Assembly (NCBI GenBank): GCA_947853365.1
Contig: CANTWQ010000089.1
Location: 1 to 5,500, forward strand
DNA from: an uncultured Bacilli bacterium
GTDB lineage: Bacteria > Bacillota_I > Bacilli_A > RF39 > UBA660
DNA length: 5,500 nucleotides
Direction: 5' to 3'
Positions 1 to 4,947 of this stretch are shown here, piece by piece. The position numbers were made by a program, and so were the translations under genes. Position 1 is the first letter of the stretch. The number at the start of each line of letters is the position of its first letter. The notes under the pieces were generated by a model that saw only the letters and a list, made by a program, of their open reading frames with translations, was not told where the DNA came from and made no database searches.

Positions 1-97
1 CATCATCATAACCTAAAACTTCATTTCCTAAATCATATAAAATTTGGGCTAACGTACTCATGCCTGATCCTTTGATACCAATACAATAATACTTCAT
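1..97 (-). CDS. murC: MurC, UDP-N-acetylmuramate--L-alanine ligase (N-terminal fragment, runs off the window)
   Basis: MurC is the cytoplasmic ATP-dependent ligase that adds L-alanine to UDP-MurNAc, the first step of the peptidoglycan stem peptide. Only the first 32 codons are visible; the rest lies left of base 1. They encode [18 protein letters not shown], then [14 protein letters not shown]. This is the Rossmann-like UDP-binding start of MurC, with the glycine-rich loop G-I-K-G-S-G-M-S typical of Bacillota MurC, followed by an 'LGxEVxGxD' strand ending in acidic residues. The ATG at 97-95 is supported by the Shine-Dalgarno sequence AGAAAGAAGG (113-104), 6 nt upstream. The zinc-ribbon gene lies 55 nt upstream on the same strand, but a terminator separates them, so murC probably has its own promoter. 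The related ligase Mpl shares this fold, but the N-terminus and the GIKGSGMS loop favour MurC. Confidence 0.9.
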   Translation of the reverse strand, partial: MKYYCIGIKGSGMSTLAQILYDLGNEVLGYDD

Positions 98-119
98 AAA
101 AAACCTTCTTTCTGTCTTT

Positions 120-148
120 ATTATATAATATATGGATCAAAAAAAGAA
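120..148 (-). promoter_or_regulatory. Possible murC promoter (weak -35)
   Basis: A perfect -10 TATAAT reads on the minus strand at 125-120, in an AT-rich run. It would start transcription near 113 and give a short leader carrying AGAAAGAAGG and the murC ATG. At 17-nt spacing the -35 position (148-143) reads TTCTTT, a poor match, and there is no extended -10 TG. The site overlaps the upstream terminator. It is proposed mainly because murC needs a promoter downstream of that terminator. Confidence 0.35.
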
Positions 149-165
149 GAGTTTAGTCTCTCCTT
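139..165 (-). terminator. Intrinsic terminator of the zinc-ribbon gene
   Basis: On the minus strand AAGGAGAG (165-158) pairs with CTCTTCTT (151-144) as an 8-bp stem with one G-U pair and a 6-nt loop, ACTAAA. An uninterrupted run of seven T (145-139) follows, partly within the stem. The loop contains most of the TAA stop codon of the zinc-ribbon gene (155-153), so the hairpin forms across the end of the coding region. This is the most convincing terminator in the window, and it separates the zinc-ribbon transcript from murC. Confidence 0.6.
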
Positions 166-326
166 GTTTCTTCCCGTTGGGCTTTTTTCTTATCACGACA
201 TGCTTTACATCTTTTTGGCTCATTGGTAAATCCTTTTTCTTGATAAAAAGCTTGTTCTCCCGCAGTGAATGTAAACTCTTCACCACAATCAACGCATTTT
301 ATGGTTTTATCCTGAAATTCGTTCAT
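153..326 (-). CDS. Small zinc-ribbon domain protein (57 aa)
   Basis: A complete 57-residue protein starting MNEFQDKTIKCVDCGEEF. It has two CxxC knuckles, Cys11-x2-Cys14 and Cys40-x2-Cys43, expected to bind one zinc ion. Between them lies 'FTFTAGEQAFYQEKGF', followed by 'NEPKRCKACR' and a Lys/Arg-rich tail. This matches the family of short bacterial zinc-ribbon proteins of unknown function that is common in Bacillota; some homologues carry a misleading cytochrome label, but there is no CxxCH haem site here. The basic tail would suit nucleic-acid or ribosome contact, which is inference only. The start at 326 is fixed by a near-perfect SD, AAGGAGGAG (340-332), 5 nt upstream. The gene has its own promoter (457-486), a long leader and its own terminator, so it is probably monocistronic. 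It is complete and of normal length for the family. Confidence 0.85.
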   Translation of the reverse strand: MNEFQDKTIKCVDCGEEFTFTAGEQAFYQEKGFTNEPKRCKACRDKKKAQREETRRD

Positions 327-331
327 CGGTA

Positions 332-399
332 CTCCTCCTTCTTTCTATAATGGATCAATTTTTTCGTACCTTCCAAATCCCATTATCAAAAAGGAGAAA
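332..399 (-). promoter_or_regulatory. Possible SD-sequestering leader element of the zinc-ribbon gene
   Basis: In the predicted mRNA leader, a pyrimidine tract containing CTCCTT (399-388) can pair over 12 positions, three of them G-U, with the AAGGAG-containing SD region (343-332). The loop would be about 44 nt. Such pairing would hide the ribosome-binding site. No known riboswitch or T-box signature was recognised. Pyrimidine tracts opposite an SD arise easily in AT-rich DNA, so this is tentative. Confidence 0.25.
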
Positions 400-456
400 A
401 GAAACGAAACAATATCCAGTGAATTATCACCATCAGTGTCTTACAACTACAAACTA

Positions 457-486
457 ATTATAGCACATTCCCTTCATTGTATGCAA
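457..486 (-). promoter_or_regulatory. Sigma-A-type promoter with extended -10 for the zinc-ribbon gene
   Basis: On the minus strand the -35 TTGCAT (486-481) is followed after 18 nt by -10 TATAAT (462-457), preceded directly by the extended -10 element TGC (465-463). Transcription would begin near 450, giving a leader of about 125 nt before the ATG at 326. The -10 is perfect and the TGn motif compensates for the imperfect -35. Confidence 0.7.
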
Positions 487-496
487 ACAAAGGTTT

Positions 497-562
497 TCCC
501 TCCTCTATTCTATGTTTTTATCATACGCTATTTTTTCTTGTTTGTCAAACTAGGAAGAGGGA
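497..562 (-). repeat. Imperfect inverted repeat after the 245-aa gene
   Basis: On the minus strand TCCCTCTTC (562-554) can pair with GAGGAGGGA (505-497) over 9 bp, one of them G-U, around a loop of 48 nt. It lies between the stop codon of the unknown protein (571) and the promoter of the zinc-ribbon gene. No T-run follows the second arm on this strand, so it is not a typical intrinsic terminator. I see no better terminator for the upstream gene, and readthrough into the zinc-ribbon gene is possible. Confidence 0.25.
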
Positions 563-570
563 TTTTCTCT

Positions 571-1308
571 TTATTTGATCTTTAAACTCTTATAGTAATA
601 GCCTTTTCCTTTTCTAATATCGGTACAGTTTTCGATTGTTTGGAATGGTTGAAACTGGCAAACGCCTTCGATTGCTCTATTTTCATTGGTTATTAAGAAT
701 CTATGATCTAATCCATGTTGTAAGCGATATACTTTATAACCTTTTTGATTGGTATGTCTCATATATACTTCAGGATAAATTTGGCCTGTGATTTTTCCGT
801 GAAACAAACCAAGTTCAAACGTTTCTACTTGCTCTTTTTCGCTTTGATTATTTTTATAACGGGTGGTCCTTTGTACTTCTCTTCCGTCGGAATCGAAGTA
901 TGCGACTTCATTTTTGATTCCTTCTTTTTTCTCTTCGGTCATGATTACTTTCACAAGGGTATCACCATTTGAGAGTGTCACTTTTTGAAACGTGTATTTT
1001 TTTACTTCGTCTTGTTCAGGATGTACGGGGTTTTTTTTACAATAGAACATCTCTAATGCATTGGCTGTTTGATGAAACGTCCAAAAATGGGAGGTAATTC
1101 CTACATCTTTCCATAAATAAATGGCATTGCCACTGGTGATGACGGTAGCATCTTTTGTTAGTAATGGTACAATTTCATGAAAAAACAGTTCATCAAAGAT
1201 GGGATTATATGCTAGCTTTTCCACTTCCTTTTTGCCATACTTTTTCATCCAGTTGTAAAAGACCTCAGCTTGGTCCATGTAATAAGTTGAATATTTTTCG
1301 ATTTTCAT
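571..1308 (-). CDS. Uncharacterised cytoplasmic protein (245 aa), family not recognised
   Basis: I do not recognise this protein. It starts MKIEKYSTYYMDQAEVFYNW and has no signal peptide or clear membrane helix. The N-terminal third (about 1-55) looks helical. A middle stretch 'TVITSGNAIYLWKDVG' (about 55-70) is followed by aromatic/His-rich 'HFWTFHQTANALEMFYCKK'. The C-terminal half is strand-like, with 'YFDSDGREVQRTTRY' and a Tyr/Lys-rich end. It has few cysteines and no metal or nucleotide motif that I can name. The frame stays open further upstream, but the ATG at 1308 is chosen because GAGGAAAAG (1319-1311) precedes it by 2 nt, with GAGG about 7 nt away. The upstream extension would also run through the divergent promoter and into the neighbouring gene. 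It is transcribed divergently from the radical SAM gene through a shared promoter region, which could mean co-regulation. Codon use looks like that of its neighbours, with no sign of transfer. Confidence 0.75.
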   Translation of the reverse strand: MKIEKYSTYYMDQAEVFYNWMKKYGKKEVEKLAYNPIFDELFFHEIVPLLTKDATVITSGNAIYLWKDVGITSHFWTFHQTANALEMFYCKKNPVHPEQDEVKKYTFQKVTLSNGDTLVKVIMTEEKKEGIKNEVAYFDSDGREVQRTTRYKNNQSEKEQVETFELGLFHGKITGQIYPEVYMRHTNQKGYKVYRLQHGLDHRFLITNENRAIEGVCQFQPFQTIENCTDIRKGKGYYYKSLKIK

Positions 1309-1335
1309 ATCTTTTCCTCGTTTCTTGTGTATCCT

Positions 1336-1365
1336 ATTATATGTCTTTTTGAAGGAGAATTGCAA
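1336..1365 (-). promoter_or_regulatory. Promoter of the 245-aa gene (shares its -35 with the divergent promoter)
   Basis: On the minus strand TTGCAA (1365-1360) is followed after 18 nt by a perfect -10 TATAAT (1341-1336). The predicted start near 1329 leaves a leader of about 20 nt that carries GAGGAAAAG before the ATG at 1308. The -35 hexamer is self-complementary and also serves the plus-strand promoter. Confidence 0.6.
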
Positions 1366-1388
1366 GTATTTTCCCTTTTTGCTATATT
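1360..1388 (+). promoter_or_regulatory. Promoter of the radical SAM gene (extended -10)
   Basis: TTGCAA (1360-1365) is followed after exactly 17 nt by TATATT (1383-1388), with the extended -10 element TGC at 1380-1382. The predicted start near 1395 gives a leader of about 17 nt containing the SD AGAAAGAAGG (1394-1403) and the ATG at 1412. RNA polymerase on this site would exclude the minus-strand promoter, which uses the same -35 bases. Confidence 0.65.
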
Positions 1389-1411
1389 TATATAGAAAGA
1401 AGGTCTTTGTT

Positions 1412-2308
1412 ATGTCTGATATTTTAGATTGTTGTACCCTTTGTCCTAGAATGTGTAAAGTAAATCGAAACAAAGGAGAATTTGGTTTTTGTCAAGCAGG
1501 GAACACGTTAAAAATAGGGCTTGCCTATTTACATCAATGGGAAGAACCTTGTCTATCGGGAATCAACGGAAGTGGAACCATTTTCTTTTCGTACTGCAAT
1601 TTACAATGCATTTTCTGTCAAAATCGAGAAATTAGTGCCACTCATGCAGGAAAAGAAGCATCGATTACACGTTTTAGTGAAATTTGCTTGGAATTGCAAG
1701 CAAAAGGTGCTCACAATATTAACTTGGTAACTCCTACCCACTACATTCCTTTGATTCGCGATGGTTTAATTTTAGCAAAGAAAAAAGGGCTCCATATTCC
1801 GATTGTTTACAACACAAGCAGTTACGAAATGGTCGATAGCTTAAAATTATTGGATGGCTTAATCGACATTTATCTACCTGATTTCAAATACGAACGGGAT
1901 GATCTAGCCATTGCTTTTTCCCATGCTCCCAATTATTTTTCGTTTGCAAAGGATGCCATTCAAGAAATGGTAAGACAAGTTGGTTCTTGTAAATTCGATA
2001 AAAATGGAATGCTCCAAAAAGGTGTCATCGTTAGACATTTGATACTTCCAGGACATATCGATGATTCAAAGAACATTTTACGATACTTATATGAAACTTA
2101 TCATGATAATACTTTTATCAGTATTATGAACCAGTATACAGTAACGGGAAACTTCCCTTATCCTGAATTAAATCGTTCTTTAACCAAAAAAGAATACCAA
2201 GAAGTCATCAACTATGCGATTGATCTTGGTATTCAAAATGGATTTATCCAAGAAGAAGAAACAGATCAAAGCAGTTTTATTCCTCATTTTACAGGAGAAG
2301 GAGTATAG
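1412..2308 (+). CDS. Radical SAM protein of the PflX-like (COG1313-type) family (298 aa)
   Basis: A radical SAM enzyme expected to hold a [4Fe-4S] cluster that cleaves S-adenosylmethionine to a 5'-deoxyadenosyl radical. The CxxxCxxC motif is complete: Cys62-NLQ-Cys66-IF-Cys69, followed by QN, inside 'GSGTIFFSYCNLQCIFCQN'. Before it lies a second cysteine group, Cys8-x2-Cys11-PR-x-Cys15 and Cys27, then the family-typical 'EEPCLSG' segment. These are hallmarks of PflX-like proteins, which resemble pyruvate formate-lyase activating enzyme but have no proven substrate. Length (about 300 aa) is normal and the chain looks intact. The start at 1412 is set by AGAAAGAAGG (1394-1403), 8 nt upstream, and by the conserved 'LCPRxC' start; an upstream in-frame ATG at 1325 lies before the promoter and is rejected. 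No glycyl-radical enzyme is visible nearby, so the target is unknown. The gene converges on the ABC-like gene, with 3 nt between stops. Confidence 0.88.
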   Translation: MSDILDCCTLCPRMCKVNRNKGEFGFCQAGNTLKIGLAYLHQWEEPCLSGINGSGTIFFSYCNLQCIFCQNREISATHAGKEASITRFSEICLELQAKGAHNINLVTPTHYIPLIRDGLILAKKKGLHIPIVYNTSSYEMVDSLKLLDGLIDIYLPDFKYERDDLAIAFSHAPNYFSFAKDAIQEMVRQVGSCKFDKNGMLQKGVIVRHLILPGHIDDSKNILRYLYETYHDNTFISIMNQYTVTGNFPYPELNRSLTKKEYQEVINYAIDLGIQNGFIQEEETDQSSFIPHFTGEGV

Positions 2309-2327
2309 TTTTTAGGCTTTTAAAAAC
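2308..2327. terminator. Shared AT-rich hairpin at the convergent gene ends (weak terminator candidate)
   Basis: GTTTTTA (2308-2314) and TAAAAAC (2321-2327) form a perfect 7-bp stem around a 6-nt loop, GGCTTT. It starts at the last base of the radical SAM stop TAG and contains the ABC-like gene's TAA stop (2314-2312). Only one G-C pair closes it, so it is weak, but as a palindrome it could act on both strands between the convergent transcripts. No stronger terminator is seen on either side. Confidence 0.35.
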
Positions 2328-3169
2328 ACTTCTTCTAAACTTGCTTCTTCCACTCGTAATGACTCGACATGAATATGGGATAACATATGAATAAATTCAT
2401 CCATGTTCCCTGTGTATAAAAACTTTAACATCGAATGGGTTCTCTCTTCGATGGTAACATCTTTGAGGGGTAATTTTAATTTCATATATTCACTACTGAC
2501 CAAAGTCACACGGACCATATTTTGTTGTTCTAGTTTTTCTTTATCGATAATTTTCATGAGATGCCCTTCTTTTAATAGGCCAATTTGGTCTCCTAAGCGT
2601 TTGGCAATGGCTAAGTTATCGGTCGCAAGCAGGAGTGTTGCGCCATACTCTTTTTCCTCTTCTAATAGTTCACAGATCACATCTTGCATCATCGGACTTA
2701 AATCTTTGGTTACATCGTCTAAAATCATCATGTCTGGTTCATGCATAATGGCAATAATAAAACCTAATTTTTTTAAATCTTCTTTGCTTAAATCTTTTAC
2801 TACGGTCGTGAGATTTAAATCTAATCTTCTCACTAAATACCAAATACGACGTGATAAATCTCCAGAATAAAAAGATGCCGAATATTCTAGCATTTCTTTG
2901 ACTGTTGCCTCGGGATATAAATCAATGTTCCTTGGTAAATAGCCAATTTTATTTTTTAATTCTTTGGTAATGTGATGAAATAAAGTACCATTGAAATAAA
3001 TGCTTCCCTCATCATGAGGTATCACATTGACGATGGTTTCTAATAATGTCGTTGTTCCGGAAGTTTCACTTCCGACCATGACGAATGTTTTATTTTTCGG
3101 AACTTCAAACGTAATATTTTCTATTCCACCAAATTCCTGTTTTTTGGTTAATCCTTCCACTTTTAACAT
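2312..3169 (-). CDS. ABC-type ATPase-like protein with degenerate catalytic motifs (285 aa)
   Basis: The layout is that of a DrrA/NatA-type ABC nucleotide-binding domain: 'LKVEGLTK' start, P-loop region at 33-41, Q-loop region at 76-86, signature region at 126-136, Walker B at 146-152, switch region at 179-186, and a C-terminal domain ending 'ASLEEVFLKA' as in exporter ATPases. Nearly every catalytic residue is replaced. Walker A reads GSETSGTTT, with Thr39 in place of the lysine. The Q-loop has Arg80 for Gln. The signature is LSKED. Walker B ends Asp-Asp (151-152) where Asp-Glu is expected. The D-loop is DLSP rather than GLDP. The switch His is Asp184. The frame is fully open, so it is not an obvious pseudogene. 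It is unlikely to hydrolyse ATP (inference). The start has AAAGGTG (3187-3181), 11 nt upstream, next to the stop of the small membrane gene 18 nt away. No permease gene is visible; the small membrane protein is the nearest partner candidate. Confidence 0.85.
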   Translation of the reverse strand: MLKVEGLTKKQEFGGIENITFEVPKNKTFVMVGSETSGTTTLLETIVNVIPHDEGSIYFNGTLFHHITKELKNKIGYLPRNIDLYPEATVKEMLEYSASFYSGDLSRRIWYLVRRLDLNLTTVVKDLSKEDLKKLGFIIAIMHEPDMMILDDVTKDLSPMMQDVICELLEEEKEYGATLLLATDNLAIAKRLGDQIGLLKEGHLMKIIDKEKLEQQNMVRVTLVSSEYMKLKLPLKDVTIEERTHSMLKFLYTGNMDEFIHMLSHIHVESLRVEEASLEEVFLKA

Positions 3170-3187
3170 ACTGCTTTAATCACCTTT

Positions 3188-3394
3188 CTATTCTTCTTTC
3201 GTATATTTCATTTTGTCACGAAAGGATGTGAGAATGGTTGCAATCACAAAGCTAATCAACGGGACCCAAAATGGTAACATATTGGTTAAGGCAAACAAGC
3301 TTAAAACAATTGTTAAAAAATAAAAGATAATCATCAAAATACGTAATATTTTACGTTTTTTATAGGTTTGATAATCCTGGTCGCCTTTGTTCAT
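3188..3394 (-). CDS. Small two-helix membrane protein (68 aa), function unknown
   Basis: The chain has a hydrophilic, Lys-rich N-terminus (MNKGDQDYQTYKKRK) and two hydrophobic segments, about residues 17-40 and 42-58, with a short Pro/Trp-containing turn. It ends in a charged tail, 'FRDKMKYTKEE'. The positive-inside rule would place both ends in the cytoplasm. I do not recognise a family. Two ATGs are possible. The one at 3403 sits only 2 nt from the SD AAAGGAG (3411-3405), whereas the one at 3394 is 10 nt from it, so the shorter form is chosen; the longer form would add MKS. The SD overlaps the mutY stop codon, which suggests translational coupling. It is followed 18 nt later by the degenerate ABC-like gene. 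It is too small to be an ABC permease, but it could anchor or partner that protein (inference). Confidence 0.75.
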   Translation of the reverse strand: MNKGDQDYQTYKKRKILRILMIIFYFLTIVLSLFALTNMLPFWVPLISFVIATILTSFRDKMKYTKEE

Positions 3395-3409
3395 GCTTTT
3401 CATTCTCCT

Positions 3410-4435
3410 TTATAAAAACTTTTTAAATGCACTGGGAAGTGAATAAATATTTTCTAGATCTTTTTTTAAGACAAAGTGATCTTCTTCTGGTTTTATTTTT
3501 TCTACTTCCACATTATATGATATCATATTCCACTCTAAATGTGTAAAAATATGTGTATACATTTTTCCTTTTGTGATTTTAAAATGATCATAACCTTGTT
3601 GCTTTAGATAATCTTTTCCTTCTTCGATCGTCAAATGACCTTCGGTATTGGGAAACTGATAAAGCGAAGATAGTAAGCCTTGACTCTTTCGCTTTTCGAT
3701 TTTCATACGGTCTTGATAGGAAATCAAAAATACGGTTTTATTTTCTATCTTACGACTTCTTTTCTTTTCTTTGACGGGAATTTCATCGTAGCGATTTTGC
3801 ATGCATGCGACACACATTTTTTGGACAGGACAATGGCTACAGTTGGGTTTGCCATTGGGGATACAAATCAATGCTCCTAATTCCATTAAGGCTTGATTAA
3901 AGATCGATGGATCTTTTGGTAAAATGGCTTGGATTTGAGCAGTCATTTCTTTTTTGGTCGTATCTTTGTTGATGGGCTTTGTATTCCCTGTGATACGTGT
4001 GATCACACGTAGTACATTACCATCGATACAAGGATATGGCAAATGATAGGCGATCGATAAAATGGCTCCGGCAGTATATGGTCCAATTCCTGGTAGACGA
4101 ATGATTTCTTCGTATCGATTTGGAATCTGTCCATGATAGGTTTGGCATACGATTTTCGCCATTTTTTGCATGTTTTTGACACGATTATAATACCCCAACC
4201 CTTCCCATAGTTTTAATAAAGCATCTTCTTCGATCGTAGCCAAATCATAAATGGTTGGAAGTCGTTTTAAAAAGCGTTCAAAATATTCTTTGACCGCTTC
4301 TACTCTTGTCTGTTGGAGCATTATTTCGGAAACCCAGACGCGGTAAGGATCGACATCCTTGCGCCAAGGAAGATCTCTTTTGTTTTCCTGATACCATTCA
4401 CATAATGGTTTTACAATATTTTCTAATTCTGTCAT
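3410..4435 (-). CDS. mutY: MutY, A/G-specific adenine DNA glycosylase (341 aa)
   Basis: MutY removes adenine mispaired with 8-oxoguanine or guanine, starting base-excision repair that prevents G:C to T:A changes. Seen here: 'RDLPWR' near the start; 'SEIMLQQTRV' with catalytic Glu37; 'WEGLGYYNR' (77-85); the helix-hairpin-helix 'LPGIGPYTAGAI' (114-125); 'IDGNVLRV' with the essential Asp138; and the [4Fe-4S] loop Cys191-x7-Cys199-x2-Cys202-x5-Cys208. Residues from about 232 form the NUDIX-like 8-oxoG recognition domain, with 'YQFPNTEGH' and 'HIFTHLEW' as the FxH signature. Length is normal, and all catalytic residues are present. The first Cys spacing is 7 rather than the 6 of some MutY proteins, a 'PNG' variant I believe is common in Clostridium-like sequences. 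It starts 5 nt after the deoxyinosine glycosylase stop, with only a weak SD-like GAGAAG (4448-4443), so translation is probably coupled. It is followed at once by the small membrane gene. Confidence 0.97.
   Translation of the reverse strand: MTELENIVKPLCEWYQENKRDLPWRKDVDPYRVWVSEIMLQQTRVEAVKEYFERFLKRLPTIYDLATIEEDALLKLWEGLGYYNRVKNMQKMAKIVCQTYHGQIPNRYEEIIRLPGIGPYTAGAILSIAYHLPYPCIDGNVLRVITRITGNTKPINKDTTKKEMTAQIQAILPKDPSIFNQALMELGALICIPNGKPNCSHCPVQKMCVACMQNRYDEIPVKEKKRSRKIENKTVFLISYQDRMKIEKRKSQGLLSSLYQFPNTEGHLTIEEGKDYLKQQGYDHFKITKGKMYTHIFTHLEWNMISYNVEVEKIKPEEDHFVLKKDLENIYSLPSAFKKFL
3994..4011. repeat. 18-bp perfect palindrome inside mutY
   Basis: TACGTGTGATCACACGTA reads identically on both strands with no spacer. 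It lies in the codons for the 'LRVITRI' segment after Asp138 of MutY, a conserved region of the protein, so coding constraint may explain part of it. It contains TGTGA and TCACA half-sites, but without the spacer of a Crp-type operator. Confidence 0.6.
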
Positions 4436-4440
4436 AGTTT

Positions 4441-4947
4441 CTACTTCTCTTTTATTTTTTGATATGCCTCTACCAATTGATCAAACGTAAAGTTTGCAAT
4501 ATTCGCACTGGATGTCGATGGTAAGGGAATATCATCGATATCTATGGTTGGTTTTAAATATTTCTGGTAGAGAACATGGGCTTTTTTCCCAGTTGTATAT
4601 ATTTTTTTGATATGAGTTTTTGGTAATAAACTTTTGATGTCATTGGGAATCACATTAGTAATTGAATCATCCGCGGACTGATAGATATCACAGGTATCAA
4701 TCACATCCCATAAAGCTATTTTTTTTCGTTTTAAAAAGCATTTCTTCTCTTCGGTGGTCTTTGGTTCTTCTTCTTGGTAAACTTGGGCCATCACTTTCCA
4801 AAAACGGTTACTTGGATGCATATAATAAAAATTTTCTTTCCTTGATTTACGACTAGGTATACTTCCTAACAAAAGAATTTCGGAAGTCTCATCGTAACAT
4901 GGTGGAAAGGTATGCGTCACAGTTTCTAATGTTTTAGTTTTTGCCAT
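4441..4947 (-). CDS. DNA-deoxyinosine (hypoxanthine) glycosylase, UDG-superfamily family 6 type (168 aa)
   Basis: Predicted to excise hypoxanthine formed by deamination of adenine in DNA. Evidence is the family pattern: 'ILLLGSIPS' (24-32), corresponding to the first UDG-superfamily motif; 'FYYMHPSNRFWKVM' (40-53), with Asn47 at the position reported as catalytic in the family-6 enzymes; 'IALWDVIDTC' (77-86); 'NVIPNDI' (98-104); and 'LPSTSSANIA' (142-151), the second active-site loop. About 170 residues is the usual length, and the chain is intact. The ATG at 4947 lies inside the end of the upstream Spx-like gene (22-nt overlap) and has no good SD; an AGGA sits about 14 nt away, so translational coupling is likely. 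The start fits because 'HTFPP' shortly precedes the first motif, as in relatives. Its position directly before mutY pairs repair of a deaminated base with repair of an oxidised one. A mug/family-2 uracil glycosylase is less likely given the HPxNRFW motif. Confidence 0.87.
   Translation of the reverse strand: MAKTKTLETVTHTFPPCYDETSEILLLGSIPSRKSRKENFYYMHPSNRFWKVMAQVYQEEEPKTTEEKKCFLKRKKIALWDVIDTCDIYQSADDSITNVIPNDIKSLLPKTHIKKIYTTGKKAHVLYQKYLKPTIDIDDIPLPSTSSANIANFTFDQLVEAYQKIKEK

Noticed and set aside
132..350. 72-codon plus-strand open frame
   Set aside because: It is antisense to the zinc-ribbon gene, whose CxxC motifs, SD, promoter and terminator all support the minus strand.
345..433. Two tiny leader frames on the minus strand (433-386, 15 aa; 383-345, 12 aa) as possible leader peptides
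   Set aside because: Neither has an SD, and there is no run of regulatory codons, so nothing supports translation.
1309..1473. N-terminal extension of the unknown protein to an upstream ATG
   Set aside because: It would cross the divergent promoter region and overlap the radical SAM start; the ATG at 1308 has an SD and a promoter at the right distance.
2403..2870. 155-codon open frame on the plus strand
   Set aside because: It lies wholly opposite the ABC-like gene, has a Ser-rich, low-complexity composition typical of an antisense shadow, and shows no SD or known motif.
3033..3073. Frameshift as the cause of the altered Walker A in the ABC-like gene
   Set aside because: The frame stays consistent with the ABC fold before and after the loop, and the other motifs are altered independently.
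3799..3808. GCATGCATGC 10-bp palindrome in mutY
   Set aside because: Short alternating palindromes are common by chance and it lies within ordinary coding sequence.
3812..3865. Unusual C-x7-C spacing in the MutY iron-sulfur loop as a defect
   Set aside because: All four cysteines are present, and a 'PNG' insertion in this loop is, to my knowledge, an ordinary variant of the family.
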